Shown here: positions 9,189 to 17,845 of the stretch, one piece after another
How the letters are laid out: the number at the start of each line of letters is the position of its first letter
How positions within the stretch are numbered: the first letter of the stretch is position 1
From: Sinomonas susongensis
GTDB lineage: Bacteria; Actinomycetota; Actinomycetes; Actinomycetales; Micrococcaceae
Length of the DNA stretch: 64,000 nt
Assembly (NCBI RefSeq): GCF_005877005.1
Contig: NZ_SSNH01000005.1
Location: 209,756-273,755, forward strand
Direction of reading: 5' to 3'
Translations under genes and position numbers: made by a program
The notes under the pieces: model-generated
What the model was told of the DNA's origin: nothing
The model's input: the letters and a program-made list of their open reading frames with translations, nothing else
Database searches by the model: none

Positions 9189-9740
9189 TCAGTCAGCTGA
9201 AAGGCTGTCTTCAGGAGGGGCCGGACTCGAGTCCGGCCCCTCCTGCGTGTGCCTGAGTGCCTGCGACCTTCGCCGTCCCGCGATCGCGAGGGCCTCGTTG
9301 AGGCGCGAGAAGTAGCCGGCGAGGCTCGAAAGATCGGACAGGTCCCATGAGCCGAGTGCCTCGCGGAAGAATGAGAGTCGGCGACGCCGCAGCTCGCCGA
9401 CTTCGGCGGCTCCGGCTGCGCTGAGGGTCACCCTCTGCGCACGGCGGTCGTCGGGATCGTCTTCCTTGACCACGAGCCCGAGCTGTTCGAGCAGCGCAAC
9501 CTGCCGGCTCACCGAGGGCTTGCCGATGCCGATGAGGGCCGCGAGTTCGGTGACCCGGAGCGGACCCTCCCTCAGGAGGATCATGAGCAGGCCGTAGGCG
9601 CCCGGTTCGATCTCGGGGTGCAGGGAGCGTGAGATCGTGTGCGAGACGGCGCGGGCGCGGCGCCAGAAGAGGCTCAACTGCTGTTCGATCGACTCGAACG
9701 CCTCGTCGAACTCTTCCGGTTCCTGGCTCGGGGTGGGCAT
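9189..9740 (-). CDS. MarR-family transcriptional regulator
   Basis: A 183-aa winged-helix regulator. The recognition region is VTELAALIGIGKPSVSRQVALLEQLGLVVKEDDPDDRRAQRVTLSAAG (given in full only for its core), with the DDRRA wing typical of MarR. ATG 9740 starts the conserved part; an upstream in-frame ATG at 9803 would overlap the divergent DUF3046 gene and is unlikely. The ligand and targets are unknown; MarR proteins usually repress neighbouring genes in response to phenolics or oxidants, but the neighbour here is the recA unit. Its C-terminal codons overlap the terminator of the converging regulator gene. Confidence 0.9.
   Translation of the reverse strand: MPTPSQEPEEFDEAFESIEQQLSLFWRRARAVSHTISRSLHPEIEPGAYGLLMILLREGPLRVTELAALIGIGKPSVSRQVALLEQLGLVVKEDDPDDRRAQRVTLSAAGAAEVGELRRRRLSFFREALGSWDLSDLSSLAGYFSRLNEALAIAGRRRSQALRHTQEGPDSSPAPPEDSLSAD
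9213..9244. terminator. Bidirectional intrinsic-terminator-like palindrome
   Basis: A perfect 32-base palindrome, 16 bases per arm (AGGAGGGGCCGGACTC and its complement), beginning 26 bases after the ClgR-like stop codon. It probably ends transcription of that gene, and possibly also of the converging marR gene, inside whose last codons it lies. No long T-run follows on either side. Confidence 0.7.
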
Positions 9741-9794
9741 GAGCCCATCATAGGTGGGCGGGTGAACCGGGATCAGGGATGGGAGAATAGGGCG

Positions 9795-10016
9795 ATGCGG
9801 CACAGCGACTTCTGGCGGCTCATGGAGGACGAGTTCGGCGCGGGCTATGCGCGGGTCCTCGCGTCCACGCTCGTGCTGACGTCGATGGGAGGACGCACAG
9901 CTGCCGAGGCCCTCAAGGCCGGTCAGAACCCCCGGACCGTGTGGCTCGCCGTGTGCGACATGCAGGACGTCCCAGCCGAAAGGCGTCTGGGCAAGGACCG
10001 GCCGCTCAAGGACTGA
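9795..10016 (+). CDS. DUF3046 family protein
   Basis: A 73-aa protein with the full DUF3046 pattern: MRHSDFWRLMEDEFG at the start, VLTSMGGRTAAEAL in the middle and VWLAVCDMQDVPAERRLG at the end. The family is restricted to Actinobacteria and sits almost always just upstream of recA, as here. No function is known to me. GAGAAT 6 bases before the ATG may be a weak -10 element. The real gene is shorter than the open frame around it. Confidence 0.9.
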   Translation: MRHSDFWRLMEDEFGAGYARVLASTLVLTSMGGRTAAEALKAGQNPRTVWLAVCDMQDVPAERRLGKDRPLKD

Positions 10017-10065
10017 ACCGGCAACCTGAAGCGGGAACGGCTGCGCAACACGCCGCGGCGCCTAT

Positions 10066-10081
10066 TCGAAGGTGTGTTCGG
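10066..10081. promoter_or_regulatory. SOS (LexA) box of recA
   Basis: TCGAAG-GTGT-GTTCGG matches the LexA operator TCGAAC-N4-GTTCGA at 10 of 12 positions. It lies 141 bases upstream of the recA start codon in the DUF3046-recA gap, the expected position for LexA control of recA. Confidence 0.75.
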
Positions 10082-10221
10082 TCCGGCGTATCCTCGATGT
10101 CGAGGAGATTCACGGTTTCCCGCCGGGTTATCCACATAGGCCAGTGCGAGTCGCTGGACTGTCGGTGGCCCTCGGTAGCGTAGCGAGTGGATTGAACGAC
10201 AACCCCGACCGGAGGTGGACC

Positions 10222-11268
10222 ATGGCGGCAGCGCCAGATCGTGAAAAGGCCCTTGAGGCGGCTCTCGCGCAAATCGACAAGCAGTTCGGCAAGGGCTCGA
10301 TCATGCGGCTCGGCGACGACACGCGCGCCCCCATCGAGGTCATTCCGACGGGCTCGATCGCGCTCGACGTCGCCCTCGGCATCGGCGGTCTCCCGCGCGG
10401 CCGTGTCGTGGAGATCTACGGCCCTGAGTCCTCGGGCAAGACGACGGTCGCCCTGCACGCGGTGGCCAATGCCCAGCGCAACGGCGGCATCGCGGCCTTC
10501 ATTGACGCAGAGCACGCGCTCGACCCCGAATATGCCGCGAAGCTCGGCGTCGACACCGACGCGCTCCTCGTCTCTCAGCCGGACACGGGTGAGCAGGCCC
10601 TCGAGATCATGGACATGCTGGTCGGTTCAGGCTCGATCGACATCGTCGTGATCGACTCCGTTGCTGCCCTGGTGCCCAGGGCGGAAATCGAGGGCGAGAT
10701 GGGCGACAGCCATGTCGGCCTCCAGGCCCGGCTCATGAGCCAGGCCCTCCGCAAGGTCACGGGTCGCCTCAACCAGACGAAGACGACGGCGATCTTCATC
10801 AACCAGCTGCGTGAGAAGATCGGCGTCTTCTTCGGGTCCCCCGAAACGACGACAGGCGGTAAGGCGCTCAAGTTCTACGCCTCGGTCCGCATCGACGTGC
10901 GTCGCGTCCAGACCCTCAAGGAGGGTGCCGATTCGGTCGGCAACCGGACGAAGGCGAAGATCGTCAAGAACAAGATGGCTCCGCCCTTCAAGCAGGCAGA
11001 GTTCGACATCATCTACGGCCAGGGGATCTCGCGTGAGGGCGGGATCATCGACATGGGCGTCGAGCACGGCATTATCAAGAAGTCGGGCTCGTGGTTCACG
11101 TACGACGGTGACCAGCTCGGCCAGGGCATGGAGAATTCGCGCCGGTTCCTTCGGGACAACCCGGAACTTGCCGACGAGCTCGAACGCCTCATCAAGGAGA
11201 AGCTCGGGGTGGGCGTCAGCAAGCCAGCCGAGGAGCAGCCGCGGCTCAAGGCTGTCGACGGCGAGTAG
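10222..11268 (+). CDS. recA: Recombinase RecA
   Basis: A 348-aa RecA, the strand-exchange ATPase and co-protease for LexA cleavage. Walker A GPESSGKT is at 67-74; [20 protein letters not shown] (Walker B and loop 1) and the loop 2 segment [21 protein letters not shown] follow. ATG 10222 is preceded by GGAGG at 10211-10215; the open frame extends upstream but is not coding in character. No intein interrupts the gene. recX follows after 3 bases. The LexA box at 10066 predicts SOS induction. Confidence 0.99.
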   Translation: MAAAPDREKALEAALAQIDKQFGKGSIMRLGDDTRAPIEVIPTGSIALDVALGIGGLPRGRVVEIYGPESSGKTTVALHAVANAQRNGGIAAFIDAEHALDPEYAAKLGVDTDALLVSQPDTGEQALEIMDMLVGSGSIDIVVIDSVAALVPRAEIEGEMGDSHVGLQARLMSQALRKVTGRLNQTKTTAIFINQLREKIGVFFGSPETTTGGKALKFYASVRIDVRRVQTLKEGADSVGNRTKAKIVKNKMAPPFKQAEFDIIYGQGISREGGIIDMGVEHGIIKKSGSWFTYDGDQLGQGMENSRRFLRDNPELADELERLIKEKLGVGVSKPAEEQPRLKAVDGE

Positions 11269-11271
11269 CCG

Positions 11272-11814
11272 TTGACTGCAACCGAAGCGGGTAGGTTCGC
11301 GACCGGGGAGGCCGAGCCCGAAGACCAGGAGGCCGACCCAGAGTCGGTTGCCCGGGCGATTCTCCTCCGGCAACTCACGCTTGGTCCTAGGAGCAGGCAC
11401 CAACTCGCCGTGAAGCTCCGAGAGCGTCACGTTCCGGAGGAGGTGGCCGAGGCGGTGCTCGGGCGATTCGAGGAGGTCGGCCTCGTCAACGACGCTGCCT
11501 TCGCCGAGATGTGGGTGCGGAGCCGATTCGCGGCGAAAAGCCTGTCGAAGTCGGCTCTTCGCCGGGAGCTCGCCTCGAAGGGCATAGAGGGCGTGGTTGC
11601 GGAGGAGGCGCTTTCCGAGCTCAGCGACGACGCCGAGATGGAGGCTGCGCGGGAACTCGTGGCACGTCGGATCCGACCTTTCGCCCGGGAGGATCCTGCC
11701 GCCCGGGACCGGGAACTGCGTCGGCTCGTGGGGATGCTGGCCCGGAAGGGTCACCCCCCGGGGAGGGCGTTCCGGGCTGCGGCAGAGGTCATCGACGCTG
11801 AGAATACGCAGTGA
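11272..11814 (+). CDS. recX: Regulatory protein RecX
   Basis: A 180-aa RecX, which binds RecA filaments and limits their activity. The three-helix tandem repeats of the family are recognisable (LLRQLTLGPRSRHQLAVKL, LVNDAAFAEMWVRSR, LSKSALRRELASKGI). TTG 11272 begins three bases after the recA stop, so the two are translated from one message, the standard actinobacterial arrangement. An initial acidic stretch of about 25 residues precedes the conserved domain. Confidence 0.94.
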   Translation: MTATEAGRFATGEAEPEDQEADPESVARAILLRQLTLGPRSRHQLAVKLRERHVPEEVAEAVLGRFEEVGLVNDAAFAEMWVRSRFAAKSLSKSALRRELASKGIEGVVAEEALSELSDDAEMEAARELVARRIRPFAREDPAARDRELRRLVGMLARKGHPPGRAFRAAAEVIDAENTQ

Positions 11815-11869
11815 ATTGGGCGTGGTGCGTGGACTGAAGCGTTGCAGTGCCCGAATACTCTGAGGCAGT

Positions 11870-13144
11870 ATGCGACGTCAATCAGCGATCCGACTGCGCC
11901 AGTCAGCCCTGGCGGCCACAGCCAGCGTGTTCCTCGCGCTGAGCTTGGCCGCGCCGTCCGCCATCGCCGACGACGGTCCGCCGACGGGATTTCCCACCTG
12001 GGACGACGTGCAGGCCGCCAAGGCAAACGTAGCCTCCGCCCAGGCCGAGGTGGACAAGATCAACGGACTCCTTGCGTCAGTGCAGGCCACGGCGGCAGAC
12101 GCATCCGCGAAAGCAGTAGCGGCCGGTGCCGCCTACGCCAAGGCGGACTTGGCGGTGAAGAATCAGCAGAAGGTCGTGGACGCGCTCCAACAGGTCACGC
12201 AGCAGCGGATCCAGCAGCGTGACGCGAGCAAGCAGGAGGCCGGGCGCATCGCGGCCGCTGCGTATACGGGTGGATCGCCCTCTGGTGCGCTCGACGCCTT
12301 CTCGGTGATCGGGCAGCCCAACGGGCTCGACCGGCTGGGCACGTTGCAGATCCTCGGCGACCAGGCGGCGAAGGCTGTGGCCGACTATCAGAGCGCGGCG
12401 AACAACGCCGCTCAGGCGCAGGCGCAGTCGAGCGCGGCAGAGGACGCGCTCGCAAAGCTCTCGGACGCGGCGCAGCAGGCCCTCGTTGCGGCTCAGGCGG
12501 CGCAGAAGCACGCCCAGGGCGTCGTGTCGCAGACGCAGCAGCAGCAGAGCACGATGACGGCGCAGCTCGCCGATCTCAAGGGCACCTCGACCTCGGTCGA
12601 GCAGAAGTACGAAGAAGGCCAGCAGGCACTCGCGGCCTACGAGGCCGCTCAGGAGGCCAAGCGGAAGGCCGCGGAGGAGGCAGCCGCCCAGCAGGCCGCA
12701 CTGCTCCAGCAGCAACAGCAGGCCGCCGCAGCCGCCGCAGCGCAGGCCCAAGCGGCGGCGCAGGCGCAGGTCCCGGTCCAGGTTCAGGTCCAGTCGACGC
12801 CGACTGTTGTGAGCCCCGGTGTGGGAGCCGTGAAGGATGACCCCGCCGGAGCCCAGGCCTATGCGTCGTCGATGATCGGGGGCTACGGCTGGGACGGCTC
12901 GCAGTTCCAGTGCCTCCTGCAGCTGTGGACGCGGGAATCGAGCTGGATGACCGACGCGACGAACCCTTCGAGCGGGGCCTACGGAGTCGCACAGGCGCTG
13001 CCGGCGTCCAAATACGACTCCGCGGGAGCCGACTGGCTCACGAACTACCGCACTCAGATCAACTGGGGTCTCGGGTACATCCAGGACCGCTACGGCAGCC
13101 CGTGCAATGCGTGGGCGCACGAGGTCTCGATCGGCTGGTACTGA
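11870..13144 (+). CDS. Secreted coiled-coil protein with lysozyme-fold (transglycosylase-like) C-terminus
   Basis: A 424-aa exported protein. A signal peptide (RLRQSALAATASVFLALSL, ending near APSAIADD) is followed by a long Ala/Gln-rich coiled coil (about 45-290), like the N-terminal regulatory helices of RipA/PcsB-type cell-wall enzymes. A Gln/Ala-rich and Val/Gln linker follows, then a lysozyme-like domain of about 100 residues with WTRESSWM (candidate catalytic Glu), YGVAQALPASKY and NWGLGYIQDRYGSP. It should cleave or remodel peptidoglycan outside the membrane. TACTCT 8 bases before the ATG may be its -10. It lies between recX and miaB but is probably its own unit. Confidence 0.88.
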   Translation: MRRQSAIRLRQSALAATASVFLALSLAAPSAIADDGPPTGFPTWDDVQAAKANVASAQAEVDKINGLLASVQATAADASAKAVAAGAAYAKADLAVKNQQKVVDALQQVTQQRIQQRDASKQEAGRIAAAAYTGGSPSGALDAFSVIGQPNGLDRLGTLQILGDQAAKAVADYQSAANNAAQAQAQSSAAEDALAKLSDAAQQALVAAQAAQKHAQGVVSQTQQQQSTMTAQLADLKGTSTSVEQKYEEGQQALAAYEAAQEAKRKAAEEAAAQQAALLQQQQQAAAAAAAQAQAAAQAQVPVQVQVQSTPTVVSPGVGAVKDDPAGAQAYASSMIGGYGWDGSQFQCLLQLWTRESSWMTDATNPSSGAYGVAQALPASKYDSAGADWLTNYRTQINWGLGYIQDRYGSPCNAWAHEVSIGWY

Positions 13145-13181
13145 TCGTCGACTGGGTGCCGGCGACCGGTACCCTTGACGG

Positions 13182-14699
13182 GTGAGTTCCACGATCGACG
13201 AGAGCAGCCCGCGCAGCTACGAGGTGCGCACCTTCGGCTGCCAGATGAACGTCCACGACTCTGAGCGCATGTCGGGCCTTCTCGAAGCTGCGGGGTACGT
13301 CCGCGCCCAGGAAGGGACCGAGCCGGACGTCGTCGTCTTCAACACCTGTGCTGTGCGCGAGAACGCAGACAACCGTCTCTACGGCAATCTCGGACAGCTC
13401 CGGCCCGTGAAGGACCGGCACCCGGGAATGCAGATCGCCGTCGGCGGCTGCCTCGCCCAGAAGGACCGCGACACGATCCTCGAGAAGGCCCCGTGGGTCG
13501 ACGCCGTGTTCGGAACCCACAACGTAGGCTCCCTGCCGGCCCTGCTCGAGCGGTCACGGCACAACCACGAGGCCCAGCTCGAGATCCTCGAGTCGCTCGA
13601 AGTCTTCCCCTCGACCCTTCCGACGAAGCGCGACTCCGTCTACAGCGGCTGGGTGTCCATCTCGGTCGGGTGCAACAACACGTGTACGTTCTGCATCGTT
13701 CCGAGCCTGCGGGGCAAGGAGCGAGATCGGCGCCCGGGCGAGATCCTCGCCGAGATCCAGGCGCTCGTGGACGACGGCGCGATCGAGGTGACGCTGCTGG
13801 GGCAGAACGTGAACTCGTACGGCGTCGAGTTCGGCGACCGGCTCGCGTTCGGCAAGCTCCTCCGGGCATGCGGGGAGATCCGTGGGCTCGAGCGCGTCCG
13901 CTTCACGAGTCCGCACCCGGCGGCGTTCACCGACGACGTGATCGACGCGATGGCCGAGACGCCGAACGTCATGCCGCAGCTGCACATGCCGCTCCAGTCC
14001 GGCTCGGACCGCCTGCTCCGCGCGATGCGCCGCTCCTACCGTTCGTCGAAGTTCCTCGGGATCCTCGACCGGGTGCGCGAACGCATTCCGCACGCGGCGA
14101 TCACGACCGACATCATCGTCGGCTTCCCGGGCGAGACCGAGGAGGACTTCCAGGCGACCCTAGATGTCGTCGAGCGGTCCCGCTTCTCGAGCGCCTTCAC
14201 TTTCCAGTACTCCAAGCGGCCTGGCACGCCCGCAGCCGAGATGGGGGAGCAGCTGCCCAAGGCAATCGTGCAGGAGCGCTACGAGAGGCTCGTCGCCCTG
14301 CAGGAGCGCATCTCCGAGGAGGAGAACGCCCATCAGGTGGGTCGTGAGGTGGAGCTTCTCGTGACCGCGCAGAGCGGCCGCAAGGCCGGCGAGACCCACC
14401 GCCTCTCCGGGCGCGCGAAGGACCACCGCCTCGTCCATTTCAGTGTTCCGGCCGGTGCAGAGGAGCCGCGCCCCGGCGATCTCGTGACCCTGACCGTCAC
14501 CGAGGCAGCGCCGCACCACCTCATCGCCGACCCGGTGGCCGAGCAGTATTCTGTGCGCCGCTCTCGCGCGGGCGACGCGTGGGACCGCGCCCAAGCCGAG
14601 TCCTGCGCTGTTCCCGTCGCAGGGGCACAGCAGACGACGGCGGGAGCACGGGCTTCCGTAAGCCTCGGGATGCCCTCCCTTCCCGTCCGCGTGGGCTAG
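13182..14699 (+). CDS. miaB: tRNA-2-methylthio-N6-dimethylallyladenosine synthase
   Basis: A 505-aa radical SAM methylthiotransferase that thiomethylates i6A37 of tRNAs. The N-terminal auxiliary cluster cysteines Cys20, Cys56 and Cys90 and the radical SAM triad Cys164, Cys168 and Cys171 (CNNTCTFC) are all present, followed by a TRAM RNA-binding domain (about 390-455). The C-terminal 45 residues are an extra low-complexity tail. TACCCT at 13170-13175 lies 6 bases before GTG 13182, indicating a leaderless message. miaA, which supplies its substrate, follows after 2 bases. Confidence 0.97.
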   Translation: MSSTIDESSPRSYEVRTFGCQMNVHDSERMSGLLEAAGYVRAQEGTEPDVVVFNTCAVRENADNRLYGNLGQLRPVKDRHPGMQIAVGGCLAQKDRDTILEKAPWVDAVFGTHNVGSLPALLERSRHNHEAQLEILESLEVFPSTLPTKRDSVYSGWVSISVGCNNTCTFCIVPSLRGKERDRRPGEILAEIQALVDDGAIEVTLLGQNVNSYGVEFGDRLAFGKLLRACGEIRGLERVRFTSPHPAAFTDDVIDAMAETPNVMPQLHMPLQSGSDRLLRAMRRSYRSSKFLGILDRVRERIPHAAITTDIIVGFPGETEEDFQATLDVVERSRFSSAFTFQYSKRPGTPAAEMGEQLPKAIVQERYERLVALQERISEEENAHQVGREVELLVTAQSGRKAGETHRLSGRAKDHRLVHFSVPAGAEEPRPGDLVTLTVTEAAPHHLIADPVAEQYSVRRSRAGDAWDRAQAESCAVPVAGAQQTTAGARASVSLGMPSLPVRVG

Positions 14700-14701
14700 C
14701 T

Positions 14702-15652
14702 GTGCCCCGGCAGGGTGGGCTCCGCGAGGCGCCCGGGCCGGTGATCGCCGTCGTCGGCCCCACCGGGACCGGCAAGTCGGACCTCGCCGTCGAGCTGGCA
14801 CTCGCCCTGGACGGCGAGGTCGTGAACACTGACTCGATGCAGTTCTACCGGGGCATGGACATCGGGACCGCCAAGCTCACCGTCGAGGAGCGGCGAGGAG
14901 TTCCGCACCACCTGCTCGACATCCTCGACGTCCGCGACGAGGCAAGCGTCTCGGCCTTCCAGTCCGCCGCGCGGGCAGCGATCGAAGACATCCATTCGAG
15001 GGGGCGCTGGGCCATCCTTGCCGGCGGTTCGGGTCTCTACGTCCGTGCCGCGACCGATGTCCTCGAATTCCCGGGCACCGACCCAGCGGTCCGGGCCCGG
15101 CTCGAGGCTGAGGCGGAGCGCGATGGGCTCGGACCTCTCGCCAGACGGCTCTCGGACATCGATCCAGAGTCAGCCGCCCGGCTCAAGGATGCCCGGCGGA
15201 TCATCAGGGCTCTCGAGGTCCACGAGGTGACCGGTCGGCCGTTCAGCGCCTACATGCCGCGACGGCAGTATGTGCAGCCGACCCTTCAGATTGGCCTCGA
15301 CATGGACCGCTCCGTGCTGCATGGCCGCCTTGCAGAGCGCGTCGACCGCATGGTGGGGGCGGGACTCCTCGAGGAGGTGCGGAGGCTCGAGGCCGAGGGG
15401 CTCCGCGAGGGGCGCACTGCTTCCCGTGCGCTCGGGTACGCCCAGTTCCTGACCGTGCTCGACGGCGACGCGGCGGTCGAGGAGGCGGCCGAGGCGACGA
15501 TCGTCGCAACCCGTCAGTTCGCCCGACGGCAGGTGACCTGGTTCCGCGCCGACCCTCGGGTCCGCTGGCTCGACGCCCTCCGGCCTGATCTCCTGCACGC
15601 CGCGCTGGCGATCCTCGGCGGGCAGGTTCCCGAAGCGCCGTCGGTATCCTAG
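14702..15652 (+). CDS. miaA: tRNA dimethylallyltransferase
   Basis: A 316-aa isopentenyl transferase acting on A37 of UNN-reading tRNAs, the step before MiaB. P-loop GPTGTGKS is at residues 19-26, followed by [17 protein letters not shown] and PHHLLDILD, both family hallmarks. GTG 14702, two bases after the miaB stop, fits the conserved start; the longer frame to 14579 would lie inside miaB. Order miaB-miaA-dapF is usual in Actinobacteria. Confidence 0.96.
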   Translation: MPRQGGLREAPGPVIAVVGPTGTGKSDLAVELALALDGEVVNTDSMQFYRGMDIGTAKLTVEERRGVPHHLLDILDVRDEASVSAFQSAARAAIEDIHSRGRWAILAGGSGLYVRAATDVLEFPGTDPAVRARLEAEAERDGLGPLARRLSDIDPESAARLKDARRIIRALEVHEVTGRPFSAYMPRRQYVQPTLQIGLDMDRSVLHGRLAERVDRMVGAGLLEEVRRLEAEGLREGRTASRALGYAQFLTVLDGDAAVEEAAEATIVATRQFARRQVTWFRADPRVRWLDALRPDLLHAALAILGGQVPEAPSVS

Positions 15653-15656
15653 AGGC

Positions 15657-16607
15657 ATGACCGCCGCCCCTGATTCCCTGACCTTCGCCGCGCGCCCGCT
15701 CGCCGAGCTTGCCGGGCTCCCGTTCGCGAAGGGCCACGGCACGGGAAACGACTTCGTCCTCATCGCCGATCCGGAGGGCCTGCGCGACGTCACCGCCGCA
15801 CAGGCCGCCGCGCTCTGCGACCGCCATCTGGGCATCGGCGGGGACGGCCTCATCAGGGCTGTCCGGTCCGAGCACCTTCCGGAGGGCCGGGTGATCCTCG
15901 CCGAAGATCCCGAGGCCGTGTGGTTCATGGACTATCGGAACGCGGACGGCTCGGTCTCGGAGATGTGCGGCAACGGGGTGCGCGTCTTCGTGGCTTTCCT
16001 CCTGGACCAGGGACTCGTCGAACTCGAGCCCGGTGGTGTCCTGCCCGTGGGCACGCGCGCCGGCGTCAAGCGCGTTGAGCGGCGCGACGGCGGCTTCGCG
16101 GTCGACATGGGGCCCTGGGAGTTCATCCATGCGGCCCAGGCCGAAGCCGAGGCAGGGGACGCGCTCGTCACCGCGGACGGCCTGGACGTGTCCCGCCCGG
16201 GACTCAGCGTGAGCATGGGCAACCCGCACACGGTCGTCGCCCTGGCGGAGGACGCGGAGCTCGACCGGCTCCGGCTCTTCGCCGCGCCGAAGGTCGAGCC
16301 GGTCCCTCCGCACGGAACGAACGTCGAGTTCGTCGTCCCCGCGGAGCCGCTTGTCCGGGAGGGCATCGGAAGCATCGCGATGCGAGTCCACGAGCGTGGG
16401 GTGGGGGAGACGCAGTCCTGTGGGACCGGGGCGTGCGCTGCTGCCATCGCGATCCGGCACTGGGCGGGCGCCGGCGCGCCGAACCGGTGGGACGTCCACG
16501 TGCCGGGCGGGACCGTGCAGGTTGCCTTCGTGACCGCCGCCGAGGGCGCCGAGCATGTCGAGCTCAGCGGCCCCGCGGTGATCGTGGCGCACGGCACCCT
16601 CGGCTAG
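15657..16607 (+). CDS. dapF: Diaminopimelate epimerase
   Basis: A 316-aa cofactor-independent epimerase converting LL- to meso-diaminopimelate for lysine and cell-wall synthesis. Both catalytic cysteines are present: Cys104 in MCGNGVR and Cys255 in SCGTGAC. KGHGTGNDFV marks the N-terminal lobe. TATCCT at 15645-15650 lies 6 bases before ATG 15657, inside the end of miaA, so dapF may have its own leaderless transcript besides read-through from miaBA. Confidence 0.97.
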   Translation: MTAAPDSLTFAARPLAELAGLPFAKGHGTGNDFVLIADPEGLRDVTAAQAAALCDRHLGIGGDGLIRAVRSEHLPEGRVILAEDPEAVWFMDYRNADGSVSEMCGNGVRVFVAFLLDQGLVELEPGGVLPVGTRAGVKRVERRDGGFAVDMGPWEFIHAAQAEAEAGDALVTADGLDVSRPGLSVSMGNPHTVVALAEDAELDRLRLFAAPKVEPVPPHGTNVEFVVPAEPLVREGIGSIAMRVHERGVGETQSCGTGACAAAIAIRHWAGAGAPNRWDVHVPGGTVQVAFVTAAEGAEHVELSGPAVIVAHGTLG

Positions 16608-16657
16608 CCGCCTCGGTCTCGAGTTCAATCCGGGCTTGGAGTCAGGCCGAACTGGAT

Positions 16658-16996
16658 TCACGCCTGGGCGAGGCCTATGAAGTTCCCGTCGCCGTCCTTC
16701 AGGACGGCGACGACGAGGCCGCCGCCCACGTCCTTCGGCTCGTCGAGGACTTGGGCGCCGGCGGCCGTGAGTGACTGGATCTCGGCACTGATGTCCGCGG
16801 TCTTCCAGTACGCGATGGGCCCGGTATGGCCGTGCCGGTGCCCGTGCGGGTCGAGGCCGATCTGAAGGCCCTCGGCCATGTAGCCGACGTAGTACGGGGA
16901 CTCGGTGAACGGTTCGCCGAGCAGGGCAGTGTAGACGGACTTCGCTGCTTCAAGATCGGTGACGGGGATCGCGATGTTGTTGAGCTCCTTGGCCAT
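16658..16996 (-). CDS. VOC (glyoxalase/bleomycin-resistance fold) protein
   Basis: A 112-aa single VOC domain: the beta-alpha-beta-beta-beta pattern begins MAKELNNIAIPVTDLEAAKSVY and ends DGDGNFIGL, with a HGHRHGH histidine run in the middle. Such proteins bind metal and act as lyases, dioxygenases or ligand-binding proteins; the substrate cannot be told. It is read on the minus strand toward dapF and lies 36 bases downstream of the methyltransferase gene, so the two may be co-transcribed. Confidence 0.88.
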   Translation of the reverse strand: MAKELNNIAIPVTDLEAAKSVYTALLGEPFTESPYYVGYMAEGLQIGLDPHGHRHGHTGPIAYWKTADISAEIQSLTAAGAQVLDEPKDVGGGLVVAVLKDGDGNFIGLAQA

Positions 16997-17032
16997 TGCC
17001 GTCCTGCCCTTCTCGTTGCCTGCCTGGGTCTC

Positions 17033-17662
17033 CTACTTCTCCGGCCCCTCAATTCTTCGCGCGACGCGCAGGATCCGGAAGCCCTTCGACGTGGCTTCCC
17101 GGCCGACGTCGTAGGCCTCCCCGAGCGCCTGTGCGAGCCACTGCTGGAGCGAGTCGGCTCCGAGATTCTTCTGGACGACGAGCCATGCCTCCCCGCCCTC
17201 CTCGAGGCGGGGGAGCCATTGCAGGAGGAGCTCGTGGAGGGCCTCCTTGCCGACCCGGATGGGCGGGTTGGACCAGATGGTGGAGAAACGCACGTCCGCG
17301 GGGACATCCTGGGGGAGGCTCGCTCGGACGTTGGCGAGCCCGAGCCGGCGGGCGTTCGCCCGGGTGATCGAGAGGCTCCTCTCGTTGACGTCGACGGCGT
17401 GCACGGTCGCCCCGGGGGAGCGCAGTCCCATCGTGAGGGCAATCGGGCCCCAGCCGCAGCCGATGTCGAGGAGGTTGCCCTCCGGTGAGGGATCCGGGAC
17501 TTCGGCGAGCAGCACGGCTGTGCCTTTGTCCAGGCCGTCCGGGCTGAAGATGCCGCCGGACGTTTCGAGGGACCGCTCGGCTCCTTCGAGGACGACGGCG
17601 AGGGGTCGCCGGACATCGGGCACGGCCGGCTGGGCGTTGAAATAGTGGGCGGGTTCCATCAT
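17033..17662 (-). CDS. Class I SAM-dependent methyltransferase, RsmC-like
   Basis: A protein of about 209 aa resembling the catalytic half of RsmC, the 16S rRNA m2G1207 methyltransferase. Motif I is LLDIGCGWGPIAL and the catalytic motif is SNPPIRVGKE, matching the NPP(Y/F/I) signature of guanine-N2 methyltransferases. Homologues begin with a short HYF-containing stretch (here EPAHYFNAQP), which supports ATG 17662 or 17659 over ATG 17680. A -10-like TATTCT at 17673-17668 (minus strand) overlaps the -10 of the divergent hflX transcript. The exact target nucleotide is inferred, not shown. Confidence 0.87.
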   Translation of the reverse strand: MMEPAHYFNAQPAVPDVRRPLAVVLEGAERSLETSGGIFSPDGLDKGTAVLLAEVPDPSPEGNLLDIGCGWGPIALTMGLRSPGATVHAVDVNERSLSITRANARRLGLANVRASLPQDVPADVRFSTIWSNPPIRVGKEALHELLLQWLPRLEEGGEAWLVVQKNLGADSLQQWLAQALGEAYDVGREATSKGFRILRVARRIEGPEK

Positions 17663-17666
17663 CAAG

Positions 17667-17673
17667 TAGAATA
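17667..17673. promoter_or_regulatory. Symmetric -10 element serving hflX leader and the divergent methyltransferase
   Basis: On the plus strand TAGAAT (17667-17672) is placed 6 bases before the ATG at 17679. On the minus strand the overlapping bases read TATTCT (17673-17668), 5 to 8 bases before the methyltransferase start candidates. Neither direction shows a good -35 element, so an activator may be needed. Overlapping symmetric -10 sequences are a known source of divergent bacterial transcription. Confidence 0.55.
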
Positions 17674-17678
17674 GATCC

Positions 17679-17696
17679 ATGCGCCTGTTCAAGTAG
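17679..17696 (+). CDS. Leaderless 5-codon upstream ORF, MRLFK
   Basis: ATG CGC CTG TTC AAG TAG. The ATG lies 6 bases after the -10 hexamer TAGAAT, so the predicted mRNA begins at or next to this codon. The hflX start is 149 bases downstream of the stop, behind a GC-rich hairpin. The start MRLF resembles macrolide-arrest leader peptides (the MRLR segment of ErmDL and the synthetic MRLFV/MRFFV-type resistance peptides), so it may sense stalled ribosomes. That the ORF is translated is inferred from its placement only. Confidence 0.5.
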   Translation: MRLFK

Positions 17697-17718
17697 CCAC
17701 CTCTCCCCGCTGGCCCAC

Positions 17719-17749
17719 GCCCCGCCGTCGACCTCTGTCCGGTCGGGGC
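17719..17749 (+). promoter_or_regulatory. Candidate attenuator hairpin between the MRLFK ORF and hflX
   Basis: GCCCCG (17719-17724) can pair with CGGGGC (17744-17749), extended inward by CCG/CGG around a bulge. The upstream GGCCC at 17712-17716 can pair instead with GGGCC near 17746-17750, so two alternative folds compete. No T-run follows, hence translational control or factor-dependent termination is more likely than intrinsic termination. It sits 22 bases after the MRLFK stop codon. Confidence 0.4.
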
Positions 17750-17845
17750 CAACAGGACAAACCCTTTGGAGACGCTTTGACGCGTGACCTCTCTTCTGTC
17801 ACCCCTGAGACCTATTCTGGAAAGGAATCCCCTACGAAGGAGAAC

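Noticed and set aside
17777..17845. Upstream extension of hflX from TTG 17777
   Set aside because: Third-position GC is low, and GAAGGAG stands at the right distance from ATG 17846.
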